Under the pieces are notes generated by a model, which worked only from the letters and a program-made list of their open reading frames with translations, had not been told where the DNA came from and did not search any database. Made by a program: the position numbers and the translations under genes. 28,748 nucleotides of DNA from a virus, in IMG/VR virus record IMGVR_UViG_3300022756_000102, positions 1 through 28,748 of that record. One strand, written 5' to 3'. Each line of letters starts with the position of its first letter. Within the stretch, counting starts at the first letter, position 1. This document shows positions 6,808 to 15,587 of the stretch, piece after piece.

Positions 6808-7485
6808 TTAAAGAAAGATTGCCTGGTTAAGACCTGCACTGGCTTGGCCGTAGGGTGTGGTCTCAGGGGTGAAGGCTGTTGTCCAGCGGGCAACATTGCT
6901 TATTCTAATCTCATCTAACCATCCGTCAAAACAAAGCACACCGTTTCTTGCGCCACCTATTGCCCAACCATTTGTATCGGTAACGGAGGAACTATTAGAG
7001 CCTGAGCCTACAGACGTACCGTTCACATAGAAGTCACAGGCAGAGCCGTTTCTGACAAAGGCGATGTGATACCAAATGGCGGTACTTGGAGACCATGTAG
7101 CGTTAATAACAGTACTTCCCATGATAAAGAACTGAACGTTGCTGGATGAGTTCATGAGAAGGTCACAGTTATTCACAACTGAAGCATTGCGGTTTATGAT
7201 GTATTTCTGGCTTATCGTATTGAATCTTACCCACATATCAATGGTGAAGCTGCCTGCGCCGAAATCATCAGCAGAGATGTGAGGTGCTGTAACAAAGGTT
7301 CCATTCACGCCGTCTACGAGATAACTTGCTGTGCCAAATTTCTGCTGTGCCGTGACAAGTTTTGCGCCTCCGTTTGCAGTCATGGTTCTTGCTTGAGAAG
7401 AAGAGTCTATGAAGGTGGTTGAGTTGTTTGTGCCGTCACAGTGAAGAAGGAGAAGTGTGTTGGCGTCATTTCCTCCGCCAGGCAT
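6808..7485 (-). CDS. LamG/concanavalin-A-like lectin domain protein
   Basis: A 225-aa protein that is nearly all one LamG (Laminin_G_3-type) jelly-roll domain. Strands LLLLHCDGT, SYLVDG, FTIDMWVRFN, WYHIAFVRNGSACDFYVNGT and the closing DGWLDEIRISNVARWT are the standard order of that family; the last is the most diagnostic piece. The C-terminus has a proline/glycine tail. The ATG at 7485 overlaps the previous stop (TGATG). Such domains bind carbohydrates or proteins and occur on phage fibres. The gene lies directly after a fibre-tip-like protein, so a role in host-surface or mucus-type glycan binding is likely. Confidence 0.85.
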   Translation of the reverse strand: MPGGGNDANTLLLLHCDGTNNSTTFIDSSSQARTMTANGGAKLVTAQQKFGTASYLVDGVNGTFVTAPHISADDFGAGSFTIDMWVRFNTISQKYIINRNASVVNNCDLLMNSSSNVQFFIMGSTVINATWSPSTAIWYHIAFVRNGSACDFYVNGTSVGSGSNSSSVTDTNGWAIGGARNGVLCFDGWLDEIRISNVARWTTAFTPETTPYGQASAGLNQAIFL

Positions 7486-8150
7486 CAGCTTGTCCTCAAG
7501 TATTTCAGAGCCAGCACGACTCTAGTTACAGTAGATGCAGAATCAACATTCACCCTCAGAGACTTCCCTGCGGCAATGGCGGCTGTCCAGCCGGTTAAGG
7601 TGGCGTCCTGTGCTTTGGTTGCGGATGAGAGTGTTGGCTTCGCGGATGCCGTGATGGTGTCGGCAACGGTTGGAGGATATGCACTGTACGTATCCACCCA
7701 AAGATCAAGCACAATGGAGCCGGACTGGTCTGCAAGCAGGGTGGATTCTGTGATGGTTAAGCCTACTGGAATATAAACATCAAGTTTAATGCCGGTTGTG
7801 ATCGCAGACCCGCCACCATCTATGATGAGGTTTATGACGCCGGTAAGCGTCGTGATGTAACTGGCTAGTGGGATACCAGTTCCTGTTAAGGCAGACACAT
7901 TGACCTTTGCGGCCGTTGAAATCGTTGCAAGCTTCGTATCTACGATTGCGGCAGAGGAGTTAATATCCGCGTTCACTATTCCGTTCGTTAGGGCGAGCTT
8001 TGAGTAGACAATGCCGGCAGAGGCTGAGATATTCACGTTCTCGATATTTCCGTTATAGTCCGTACAAAGTGGATCGACCTTTCCGTTTAGATTGGCTGCG
8101 TTTACTGTCTGGGGGTCAGCACCATAAGAGGGTAGGACTACAATAGCCAT
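7485..8150 (-). CDS. Tail fibre / receptor-binding-like protein
   Basis: A 221-aa protein. The N-terminal part has a short repeated motif of fibre shafts (SASAGIVYSKLALTNGIV, then NSSAAIVDTKLATIS). The second half, from INLIIDGGGSAITTGIKLDV through SGSIVLDLWVDTY and PPTVADTITASAKPTLSSA to the last strands, is a beta domain that I recognise as a recurrent C-terminal head of phage fibre and collagen-like proteins; its exact name is not certain. The ATG at 8150 lies downstream of GGAGACTCC. It is followed without a gap by the LamG gene. Likely a virion surface protein that contacts the host. Confidence 0.7.
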   Translation of the reverse strand: MAIVVLPSYGADPQTVNAANLNGKVDPLCTDYNGNIENVNISASAGIVYSKLALTNGIVNADINSSAAIVDTKLATISTAAKVNVSALTGTGIPLASYITTLTGVINLIIDGGGSAITTGIKLDVYIPVGLTITESTLLADQSGSIVLDLWVDTYSAYPPTVADTITASAKPTLSSATKAQDATLTGWTAAIAAGKSLRVNVDSASTVTRVVLALKYLRTS

Positions 8151-8151
8151 T

Positions 8152-8361
8152 TTAAGGAGTCTCCTGGGTGATATCGGATTGAAGCTGGTTAAGATTTGAA
8201 ATGAGGGTTGTTCTCTGACGCTTTAAGTCGCTTAACTGCTTATTTAAGACGTCCACCTGTGATTGGATGACCGCGACCTTATTATCGAAAGAAGTCACAT
8301 CACGCTGGATAAGATTGACCTGGGCATCTAAGACTGATAAAGAAAGGCTGGATAAAGGCAC
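8152..8361 (-). CDS. Small coiled-coil protein
   Basis: A 69-aa protein with one long amphipathic helix: heptad-spaced L, V and I with Q, N and S from about residue 10 to 65. This is a predicted parallel coiled coil. The GTG start at 8361 follows GGGAGG at six bases and comes directly after the stop of the nozzle gene. A short coiled coil between nozzle and fibre genes suggests a trimeric linker, needle or attachment stalk. This is inferred from shape and place. Confidence 0.65.
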   Translation of the reverse strand: MPLSSLSLSVLDAQVNLIQRDVTSFDNKVAVIQSQVDVLNKQLSDLKRQRTTLISNLNQLQSDITQETP

Positions 8362-9921
8362 CTAAATCCTCCCTTCGTATGGCCGGGCATGAATTGTATA
8401 TTCAAGGAAAGCCGGGACAGTGGATGAGATTGTGTTCTCGATCTTCACCCTTACCGTTTTCCCGCGGCCTTTAAACTTCGTCCTAAAGTTAGAGGCTCTG
8501 ATTTGGTTCCCGCCTGTTGTGGCGGGGGTCGTAAACGGGGTTTGCAAGGCTCCCGATAAGACAGAAGTCCCAAAGCTTGAGAAGCCCTGACGATCTATAT
8601 CGATTGAATAGTTGTAGGTGGCGTCTGAGCCAGTCTCAGCCACCATCTCGACCGGGTCAAAAACCTTTTCAAAGAATTGATCCTTGAAGTCATGTTGGCG
8701 GGAGATGATTGTTTGAACGATTGTGGTTCCGTTGTCTGTCTCGCCGAATAGGATTTTATAGCAAAGAGAATCGGCTAAGGATGAGCCTCCCACAATAGTT
8801 CTCGTATTGTCCCCGAACCCGAAAGATGTAAACGAGGAGAGATTCCAGGTGTTAATAGGTATCGAGGTCCAAGCGGAGCTGGGGTCACCGTTTCTTTCGG
8901 CTGCGACAGAATCCCAGATCACAAACCGGTTAGGGATGGTAGATGTCCCTACAGGAACACCCAGGATATATAGACCGTTCTCAAACCAGCCCACCGACTC
9001 TTGAATGGCGTCCTGATTGATATCATCCATAATGTCTTGGATGGGTTCAGATATGACACCAAGGCTGATCTTATCAAAGGTCGTGCGGGAGAGGAGCCTG
9101 ACACTGTTGTCGTTGGCTAAGAATATCTGGTCATTTCCAATGTCGGCTACCGTGCGCCCGGCAGTGCAGCCGATTGAGGTTGCAAGAGGCTGGACTGTCC
9201 AATCGGTTAAGGGTGTAGCGCCGGTCATATTGAGAACAAAGATTGAGTCGTTCTTATAGATAATGAGCTCTGAGTTCTTAAACATCTTAAGCCAGGTGAC
9301 TTTGCCTCCGTTACCGGAGCGGACTTTAAAGAGGTTTAGGGTCCTGTCCCAGGTCTGGGGGGCTAAAGTGTTGGAGAAGTAAACATAATCCCTTAGAGAT
9401 TGAGTGAGGCTTCCCGCCGCAAACATCCGGTTATTGGCGGCCCATTCAGCAAATAAAGTGCGAGGAAAGCTCGTATTCGTATTGGCTTCGTCTGTCACGG
9501 CGAAGGAGGTGTCGATAGAGAACACATTATCTGTGCCGTTTAAGATGAATGTGCGGTCCAGGGCCTGGACAAAGTTTGTGGTGAGACCTGTTGTTAAGGT
9601 TGTAAGGCCGGTAATGTCGGTCCAATCGGTAAAGCCAGGGTTTAAACGTTGGATCTTTGTCAGGCGGGCTCTTAAGACTGTGTCTAGTGTAGAACCAGCG
9701 GAGAAGTGATGGAGACCTAAGATTTTGTTGGAGGTTCCGTTTGAAGTGCCGAGGAGTGTGAGACCTCCCCGCTGGGTGACTTTTCCTCGGCGGGTAATGA
9801 TGCAGTTCTCTAGTAGCTCGGCTTGGTTTTCTTTGACAGAGGCGGGTTCAACGCCTGAGTTCTGGCCTCCTGAGAAGTCAGTGCAGCGTTCCTTGATGCG
9901 TTTGGAGGAGAGAATAGGCAT
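8362..9921 (-). CDS. Tail nozzle / stabilisation protein (P22 gp10- or T7 gp12-like)
   Basis: A 519-aa protein whose N-terminus reads DFSGGQNSGVEPASVKENQ followed by LLENCIITRRGKVTQRGG. This is the typical opening of podovirus tail tubular B/packaged-DNA stabilisation proteins (start of a beta-propeller with N, R and RxG motif). The body repeats strands such as LTTNFVQALDRTFILNGTDN, AANNRMFAAGS, YVYFSNT, TWLKMFKNSELIIYKNDS and DIGNDQIFLANDNSVRLLS, which fit propeller blades. The C-terminal third is a beta domain ending in an R-P-Y-E-GRI tail. Its ATG overlaps the stop of the adaptor gene (TAATG), with GGGAG upstream. It would form the distal tube that closes the portal channel. Assigned to the class, not to a particular family entry. 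Confidence 0.75.
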   Translation of the reverse strand: MPILSSKRIKERCTDFSGGQNSGVEPASVKENQAELLENCIITRRGKVTQRGGLTLLGTSNGTSNKILGLHHFSAGSTLDTVLRARLTKIQRLNPGFTDWTDITGLTTLTTGLTTNFVQALDRTFILNGTDNVFSIDTSFAVTDEANTNTSFPRTLFAEWAANNRMFAAGSLTQSLRDYVYFSNTLAPQTWDRTLNLFKVRSGNGGKVTWLKMFKNSELIIYKNDSIFVLNMTGATPLTDWTVQPLATSIGCTAGRTVADIGNDQIFLANDNSVRLLSRTTFDKISLGVISEPIQDIMDDINQDAIQESVGWFENGLYILGVPVGTSTIPNRFVIWDSVAAERNGDPSSAWTSIPINTWNLSSFTSFGFGDNTRTIVGGSSLADSLCYKILFGETDNGTTIVQTIISRQHDFKDQFFEKVFDPVEMVAETGSDATYNYSIDIDRQGFSSFGTSVLSGALQTPFTTPATTGGNQIRASNFRTKFKGRGKTVRVKIENTISSTVPAFLEYTIHARPYEGRI

Positions 9922-10937
9922 TAGTAGCTACTCCCTAAGTCATAAAGGTTTCTCTGGGAATATGCTTTAGGATCTCCGTCGTCTGGGACAATCTGTGTGA
10001 TTAAGTTTCTGGGGCGTCTTGAGTACCAAAGCTCAGTCACACTTTGTGTAAACTTCTTCTCCTGGGCAATGGCGGAGTTTTCCTGTCCGTCTTCCCAAAG
10101 AGCGTCTGAGACAACACCTTCAATAATTTCGTTGGCACATGGAATTATCGGAGCGTCATTGTCGTTGGAGAGGGGAAGCCAGCGCTTCTTGTACCAAACT
10201 TGGGCTGTGCAGTTAGAAGAAGGGGTGGTGGATAGCCTTATCCACTTAAAGTATGGCGCTCTCTCGGTAGGGGAGAGCCTAGAGATAATATTTGCAGATG
10301 TTGTTTTTTCTCTGACGGTAACAATTCCTGCTAGATCCATTAAGATACCGCTTGATGTGCCGGATGTGATGACTAGCTCTGAACCCGCGTCATAGGTGTT
10401 GGTTGAGTCGACTGCTGTGACTCCGGTCAAGGTCTTTGATTCAGATAAAGGCATGCCGTTTACCTCACCTGTGATTCTGATAACCATAGGACTGATGTCG
10501 GAAGCGGAAGTGGAGAGGACTTGGACTTTATCGGCTATGGACATTAAAGCAGAACAGGACTTAGAGCCAATATCGATGTAGTTATCGGGATTCCCGGTCT
10601 GGACGTTCCCTAAGACTTCAAGGGTGACGGCGTTAAAGCGGATATGGTCGCGGATATCAAGTGCTGTGATCTCCTGCCCGTGAGTTTGATCCCAGATCTT
10701 GATTATCTGTTCAAGGTCATATCGGAGAGCGTAATCTCTGATGCCTGAGAGAATGGATAGGCTATAGCTTCTATTCAGCTCATCCCAGGGGAAGCTCCTT
10801 AGGATTCTGTCATAGCGGGTACGGCACCAGTCTTTGACCTTGGGGAGGAGGTCGTTGGCGTTTGTTGTGGAGGTAGATGTGTTTTGCACAAGCGCCATCG
10901 CACGGACTTGAATTCTCTTGAATGTATCGTTTTGCAT
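9921..10937 (-). CDS. Head-tail adaptor / tail tube A-like protein
   Basis: A 338-aa protein. The N-terminal 60 residues (helices with VKDWCRTRYDRILRSFPWDEL) match the pattern of podovirus adaptor or tail tubular A proteins, where a helical bundle with an N/R-x-x-FPW motif docks beneath the portal. A beta-rich insertion follows (TLEVLGNVQTG to TVREKT) and then strands KWIRLSTTPSSNCTAQVWYKKRWLPL, close to the Y-x-x-K/R-x-W-x-P motif common in this class. The C-terminal helix (ANEIIEGVVSDALWEDGQ, then FTQSVTELWYSRR) is again typical. The ATG is coupled to the preceding stop (TAATG). The order adaptor then nozzle agrees with other podoviruses. Confidence 0.75.
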   Translation of the reverse strand: MQNDTFKRIQVRAMALVQNTSTSTTNANDLLPKVKDWCRTRYDRILRSFPWDELNRSYSLSILSGIRDYALRYDLEQIIKIWDQTHGQEITALDIRDHIRFNAVTLEVLGNVQTGNPDNYIDIGSKSCSALMSIADKVQVLSTSASDISPMVIRITGEVNGMPLSESKTLTGVTAVDSTNTYDAGSELVITSGTSSGILMDLAGIVTVREKTTSANIISRLSPTERAPYFKWIRLSTTPSSNCTAQVWYKKRWLPLSNDNDAPIIPCANEIIEGVVSDALWEDGQENSAIAQEKKFTQSVTELWYSRRPRNLITQIVPDDGDPKAYSQRNLYDLGSSY

Positions 10938-12526
10938 TAGTTTCTATCCATGTTGTAAAGTTTCCCAACTTCATTTGCAGTAAGCTGGCGGTCAAATAGT
11001 CTGACTCCGGTCATTGAGAAAGCTCCAAACCCGGCCCCAATTGCCCCCAGAGCGGCCGCTGAACACGTTACTGCGGTGGCTGATGTGACGGCTACATAAG
11101 CCCAACTTCCGGCGCCAAGAGTTGCTCCTAGAACGCCATTCACATAAACAGTCGGTGAGGTCCAAGATGTCGCGGCGATAGTACCGGACGTAATCTGAAG
11201 TGCCTGAGTTCCATTTAAATCAATCCATTCTTCTGTGGTTGTGTCCGTATTCACCCAAAAAGAGAGTGCGTAAATACTTCCAAGACTTCCAAGTGTAATC
11301 TTCGAGTTGGAACCGTTAAAAACCATCGCAGTGCCTGATTTCGTGTTTGCACCACGGGTCATATTGGATGGCGTATAAGATACTTTTGTGAGTCGATCTG
11401 TGAACTTTCCATCTTTCCCATCAAGTGCATCCAGCCAAGCAATAGTTCCACGGTTTACAGCACTGCGAGAGTTTCCAATATCTACATTTGAGAATTTCCA
11501 TCCGGAGTTACCGGAAACATTGATTGAATTTCCTCCGGCATAAAACGTCCCGGTGGCGGCTGAATCCTGAAGAGAAAGGAATCCACATTCAACCATACCA
11601 ACTGATTTTGATAGAGTTGCGGCACTGCCGGCAGATGAGGAATTTATTGTGATTAGATTATTTCCATTTCCAAAGTTATCACCTCCGGTGCCGGTTAATG
11701 TCGTAGTCACACCGGCAGGGAATGTTAGCGTCTTAGTTCCGCCGGATATTTTTGGGAGGGTTAAGAATGTATTGGCTCCTGTGAAAATTACAGGTCCACT
11801 TCCACCGCCGGTAATATTAATTGTGTTGAATGTTTGAGCGCCACCGGCGAATGTCTTTGATGAGGCAGACACATCTGAGATAACGATCTGGGACGTGCCT
11901 TTGTCAAAGGAAAGCAGGGTTTGTGTGGCAAATGTGAATATCGTTCCAACCCCTTTCAGTGTGAGTGTACTATTGCCAAGCTTCAGTGTCCTGGCGTTTG
12001 CGTTTGATGACGCAAATAGTCCGATGGAGTGAGATAGATTAGAATTGTCAGATGCGCCGTCCATTTGGAGTGTGCCGGCAGTCAATGTGACGGTGGCTCC
12101 TGCTCCGGTGGTAAGAGAGTCAATGAAAGCCCACTTGCCGGCCGCTCCGTTAAAAGTAATGTTACCGAATGTCTTTGTGGCAGTGGTTATGCTTTGCTGT
12201 TCTGTTGCAGTTGAGACAAACGATACTGCTGATGTTGCAGCATCTCCAAGGTTGTAGGTCATGCCGGAGGCCATCTTTAAGGCCACGCCGGCAAGCCCGG
12301 CTGTTGCGTCACCAATTGTGAGGGTTACACCTGCTGTGTGTGAGACTGTGCCGGCAAAACCGGTAAAATCAAGACTGCGACAAACCGAACCGGTATCGAT
12401 TGTAATACTGGTAGTGCCAATTCCGACTTGAGCATCATCGGCGGCTGTTGGGGCAACACCGCCGACCCAAGAAGTTCCGGCAGAGAAATTCCCTGCAGCT
12501 CCATTATTCGCTATTCTTGTAGCCAA
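10937..12526 (-). CDS. Beta-solenoid virion protein with C-terminal LamG-like domain
   Basis: A 529-aa protein. Residues 1-340 are rich in G, T, S and N, with short strands and repeated forms like TFGNITFNGAAGKW, TLKLGNSTLTLKG and FNTINITGGGSGPVIFTG. This is typical of right-handed beta-helix or autotransporter-like passenger folds; the opening (NFSAGTSWVGGVAPTAADDAQV) is a G8-like start seen in such proteins. From about 350 a concanavalin-like domain follows (NGSNSKITLGSLGSIYALSFWV, split here after 20 residues) and ends RLFDRQLTANEVGKLY. The TTG start at 12526 is supported by AAGGA at a seven-base distance. Likely a tailspike-like or surface adhesin; no catalytic site is visible. Confidence 0.65.
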   Translation of the reverse strand: MATRIANNGAAGNFSAGTSWVGGVAPTAADDAQVGIGTTSITIDTGSVCRSLDFTGFAGTVSHTAGVTLTIGDATAGLAGVALKMASGMTYNLGDAATSAVSFVSTATEQQSITTATKTFGNITFNGAAGKWAFIDSLTTGAGATVTLTAGTLQMDGASDNSNLSHSIGLFASSNANARTLKLGNSTLTLKGVGTIFTFATQTLLSFDKGTSQIVISDVSASSKTFAGGAQTFNTINITGGGSGPVIFTGANTFLTLPKISGGTKTLTFPAGVTTTLTGTGGDNFGNGNNLITINSSSAGSAATLSKSVGMVECGFLSLQDSAATGTFYAGGNSINVSGNSGWKFSNVDIGNSRSAVNRGTIAWLDALDGKDGKFTDRLTKVSYTPSNMTRGANTKSGTAMVFNGSNSKITLGSLGSIYALSFWVNTDTTTEEWIDLNGTQALQITSGTIAATSWTSPTVYVNGVLGATLGAGSWAYVAVTSATAVTCSAAALGAIGAGFGAFSMTGVRLFDRQLTANEVGKLYNMDRN

Positions 12527-12535
12527 TAGATTTCC

Positions 12536-13012
12536 TTATGCGGCCTGAGCGACTGCCACTGTTCCAGAAAGACCGAAGGGAATACTCATTGCATGGCCAA
12601 ACTGGTCTTCTAGGATCATTGTGATAGTTCCGGCTGCACCAAAGTCTGAGTCGGATGGGGTGATTCGAGCAACCCTCCAGATCTGCTCGGTGCCGGAGGT
12701 TGGGTCATTAGTCCTAAATTCTCCGGAGACGGAGTAGAAGGCGGAGCCCTGGCCGGCGTCTGTTAAGGGGCCTACAGTCCGGTTTTCATTTCCTGGGGAA
12801 GCACTAACAGAGGGTCTGAAGCGGACAAGGAGACCGTCTGTTGTGGTCATGGTGAGGGAGGTTTTAAAGGAGTACCTCACATCGGTTGTGGAGTTGTCAT
12901 CGATGGAAAGAGTGATTGTTTGAGAGGTATTGACGGTGTGTTCGATGCCGGTGGAATCTATGTACTTAAATTGTCCGGCGGTGAAAGTCAGGACGGATGC
13001 AACAGCGGCCAT
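12536..13012 (-). CDS. Beta-rich virion-like protein, unknown function
   Basis: A 158-aa protein with no recognised family. It is predicted all-beta: strands such as VLTFTAGQFKYIDSTGIEH, QTITLSIDDNST, VRYSFKTSLTMTT, SAFYSVSGEF and GTITMILEDQFG. There are no cysteines and few charged residues in the C-terminal ten (VAVAQAA). The ATG has TAGGAG upstream at a usual distance. It is the first tail-module gene after the glycan cassette, ten bases from the beta-solenoid gene. A small structural or decoration protein is plausible. Confidence 0.55.
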   Translation of the reverse strand: MAAVASVLTFTAGQFKYIDSTGIEHTVNTSQTITLSIDDNSTTDVRYSFKTSLTMTTTDGLLVRFRPSVSASPGNENRTVGPLTDAGQGSAFYSVSGEFRTNDPTSGTEQIWRVARITPSDSDFGAAGTITMILEDQFGHAMSIPFGLSGTVAVAQAA

Positions 13013-13058
13013 AAGAGACTCCTAGAAACTCGGTTGGCCTAGTTTTCTAGGTGAGGGT

Positions 13059-13835
13059 TTAAAAGAACTTTTTCTGCCAGATTCCGTGGAAGTCGTCTTG
13101 GACAGGGAATCTATACTCGTAGTTGGACCTACACATGATGGTGTTAAATCCGAGAGATTCCATGTGTTTTGAAATTGAACGCTTATTCCACATGATGAAA
13201 TTGGTGTCATGCTTCCAGTGCATGAAGCAAGAAGATGAACGGGTATTGATGAAGTCGGTATCAACGTCCGATATGAATAGAATACCATCATCTGCAAGCA
13301 ACTTCTTACAAAGCTCCAAACTTCCGACTGGATTTAAGAAACATTTAAGCGTGTGATACATCCAAATGAGGGAGTACTTCATGTTCTCAGGAAACTGGTG
13401 GGTCTCGAAGTCGGAGGCGATAATGTTGCCGACAGAGGTGAATGAGGTGTTCTTGTCGATGATGGTGGGGACCCAGCCGCGTTCAAAGAAGGCTTCTTCC
13501 TGATAGGTGTTGGGACGCCCTACGATGAGGACACGCCTGCCGTAGATTAGCTCCTCAATGAGGGGGGAGTAAATTAAGACAGGGTAGCGGTAGGTGGCTT
13601 CTATCTTCTTGTCGTATTTTGAGTGGAGGAGCCAATAGTTCTGGTCATAAACCTTAGTGGGTCTTTGAGAGTTGAAGACGATGCCGCATGAGCAGGAAAA
13701 CCATTTAGAGGTCTTCCCGTCTTTAGCATTCTTCATGAAATAGACGTGACAGACATAGGCAGAGCAGACGGGGCAGTTGGTGACCTTGAGTTCTGGTTGA
13801 GCTAGAGGACTAGCTTCCCTTTTTAGATTTAAGAT
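13059..13835 (-). CDS. SAM methyltransferase with N-terminal zinc motif; apparent ATC start
   Basis: The C-terminal 200 residues are a class I methyltransferase-like fold: YGRRVLIVGRPNTYQEEAF (motif I region, G-R-P in place of G-x-G), WVPTIIDKN (acidic end of strand 2), YSLIWMYHTLKC (motif III region) and LADDGILFISD (post-III). The first ATG (13736) would remove the first half of the zinc motif. Upstream in the same frame is CPVCSAYVCHV, which pairs with SCSCGIVFNSQRP as in zinc-domain methyltransferases. The frame above holds no ATG, GTG or TTG, but a perfect AAGGAGG (13842-13848) stands six bases before ATC at 13835; I place the start there. The glycine-poor motif I makes activity uncertain. 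The gene closes the glycan cassette and likely acts on sugars or lipids handled by its neighbours. Confidence 0.68.
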   Translation of the reverse strand: MLNLKREASPLAQPELKVTNCPVCSAYVCHVYFMKNAKDGKTSKWFSCSCGIVFNSQRPTKVYDQNYWLLHSKYDKKIEATYRYPVLIYSPLIEELIYGRRVLIVGRPNTYQEEAFFERGWVPTIIDKNTSFTSVGNIIASDFETHQFPENMKYSLIWMYHTLKCFLNPVGSLELCKKLLADDGILFISDVDTDFINTRSSSCFMHWKHDTNFIMWNKRSISKHMESLGFNTIMCRSNYEYRFPVQDDFHGIWQKKFF

Positions 13836-14802
13836 GGTAGACCTCCTTGAAGCGGGTATAGACCTTATCCATAGGAATCCCGTCTGCCATACAAATGGAG
13901 CTATTTGTGACAGGGTTTAAGGGGCACTGGAGCTTCATATCGTAGATGAGGAAAAGACAAGGCGCGCATGGGGCGAGGACTGAGTCAGTTTCGATGGAGT
14001 AGTCATTAAGGAAGTGTTTTGTGATGCACTCACGAGTATTATGGCCCAAGAGACAGATAAGAGTGGTTCCATGGGCGCCCGTCGCGTGGGCAATGCCTGT
14101 GTCTGGTGCAATGACGAGATCGACAAGCTTTGTTAAGGCCATCGACTGACGCATAGGAATATTGCCAGATAGCTTTGTAATGTTTCCTTCCATCGCGTCT
14201 TCTAATATCTGACACTTTACGTCTCCCACCGTGATGATGTGGACATCGGGGTAATCCTTACTGATTTGGTTACATAAGTCCATCATCCATGGGTAGCACT
14301 TGTTGGATCCTGAACCGGCGAGGCCGACTAGTATGTTAAAGGAGCCTGATTTAAGATGTCTCCTTGCATCGTCTAGTTCATGTTCTGAGAAGAACAGCTC
14401 TGGAGTGAGGTTTACACCTTTCCAGTCTTCACCAATGTGTTCAAAGGAATACTCGTAGAAGTTACGGTTAAAGCGGGCGATTCTCTCCTGCTTGGGGAGC
14501 TTATAATTGGGTCCTCTGGGATGCTGGCTTAATGCAACCTCAATGGACTCTGAGAAGTCGATTACTCGCTCACAGTGATTCTTTCTCTGTAGCCACCCGA
14601 TGTGTTCGGCCAGATGCTCTACTTTAATGTTCTCATCATGCTGGATGAGTTTATGGATGTGGGGATTATTCTTAAAAACTTCCATTCCGCGTTTTGAGGT
14701 GACGACATAGAGTTCGTGGCCTTGGAACTTAAGATATCGAAGGACTGGGGTTATAACCAGGCAGTCGCCAAAAGCGGCCGATCTAAATATAAGAATCTTC
14801 AT
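13810..14802 (-). CDS. GT9-family glycosyltransferase (heptosyltransferase-like)
   Basis: A 330-aa protein with GT-B architecture. N-terminal domain: MKILIFRSAAFGDCLVITPV, where G12-D13 is the family's acceptor-side signature. C-terminal domain: FNILVGLAGSGSNKCYPW, then the donor-site motif APDTGIAHATGAHGTTLICLLG. GT9 enzymes move ADP-heptose and related sugars onto LPS cores; several are misnamed and use other donors. A cysteine-rich C-terminal stretch (CAPCLFLIYDMKLQCP, and a later C) resembles the CxPC insert seen in some GT9 relatives. The ATG overlaps the TGA of the GT2 gene (ATGA), so the pair is coupled. It may modify host glycans or phage proteins in the cytoplasm. Confidence 0.87.
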   Translation of the reverse strand: MKILIFRSAAFGDCLVITPVLRYLKFQGHELYVVTSKRGMEVFKNNPHIHKLIQHDENIKVEHLAEHIGWLQRKNHCERVIDFSESIEVALSQHPRGPNYKLPKQERIARFNRNFYEYSFEHIGEDWKGVNLTPELFFSEHELDDARRHLKSGSFNILVGLAGSGSNKCYPWMMDLCNQISKDYPDVHIITVGDVKCQILEDAMEGNITKLSGNIPMRQSMALTKLVDLVIAPDTGIAHATGAHGTTLICLLGHNTRECITKHFLNDYSIETDSVLAPCAPCLFLIYDMKLQCPLNPVTNSSICMADGIPMDKVYTRFKEVYHLKSKKGS

Positions 14803-15587
14803 TTCTCATATACACTGAAGGAGAACCTGCCCCAGGTTTTAGCTTCGCCGTCCAAAGGCATCTGTTTCATGAGCTCTGCGTATTGGAGGCCTGCCAGCTT
14901 CTCTAAAAACTTCTTTTGGTCTGATTCTGCCGTGACGCCGGAAGCCGATGTAGTGACGCTCAGATGATGGATTACGCGGCTTCTTGCAACCATCATCACT
15001 TTCCACCCGTTCATTTTGGCCCGGATGCAGTAGTCAGAGTCAGAGCAGAAGTTTCTGAAACGTTTATCAAGGAGACCTATTTCCCTGACCATACTCATGC
15101 GGAGGAGTCCTGAGGCAAGCGGTATCCAGTTGACCTCGATGGGGATGTCGGGAAGCGACTTCTCATCGGTGAAATATTGGAAGCCGCGTATCAAATCAGC
15201 TCCGCAAAGTTCCATGTTCTGAGGGAGTCTGTCGGGGTGTACACGGATGGATGCGGCGATACCGATGGAGGGGTCGGATGACATGACTTGGACGAGTTCG
15301 TAGAGAAAGCCAGGTTGGGCAATTGTGTCGTTATTCAGGAGAAGAACATAATCGAATCTATCTTGACCCCAGAGGATGCCCTGGTTTGAGGCGTTCGTGA
15401 AGCCGGAGTTTGAGTCTAAGCGCAGCACATTGACCTTGGGGTTCAGGTAAGGAATCTCAGAGCCGTCATCGACTACTAGTATCTCAATGGGTTCTCCAGT
15501 TCCATAATTCTTAACTACTGAGTCTATGCAGGCATCCGTGTAAGAGGCCTTACCGAACATGGGAATGACGATGAAGATGTTATTCAA
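14799..15587 (-). CDS. GT2-family glycosyltransferase
   Basis: A 262-aa protein with a standard GT-A fold: IFIVIPMFGKASYTDACIDS at the N-terminus, nucleotide-sugar motif VVDDGS (38-43), DSNSGFTNASNQGI, metal-site motif LLNNDT (NND, 85-87 in place of DxD) and FCSDSDYCIRAKMNGW with the ED-like base region. This pattern is that of rhamnosyl- and similar transferases. The start is taken at TTG (15587), where it overlaps the previous stop (TTGA) and the protein then begins directly at strand 1; a GTG at 15617 is the alternative. Neither has a good ribosome binding site, so expression may depend on coupling. It is flanked by GT9 and methyltransferase-like genes. Confidence 0.87.
   Translation of the reverse strand: MNNIFIVIPMFGKASYTDACIDSVVKNYGTGEPIEILVVDDGSEIPYLNPKVNVLRLDSNSGFTNASNQGILWGQDRFDYVLLLNNDTIAQPGFLYELVQVMSSDPSIGIAASIRVHPDRLPQNMELCGADLIRGFQYFTDEKSLPDIPIEVNWIPLASGLLRMSMVREIGLLDKRFRNFCSDSDYCIRAKMNGWKVMMVARSRVIHHLSVTTSASGVTAESDQKKFLEKLAGLQYAELMKQMPLDGEAKTWGRFSFSVYEK

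Noticed and set aside
13022-13297. Minus-strand 91-codon frame in the methyltransferase gene
   Set aside because: It lies in another frame of a well-supported methyltransferase and shows no protein pattern.
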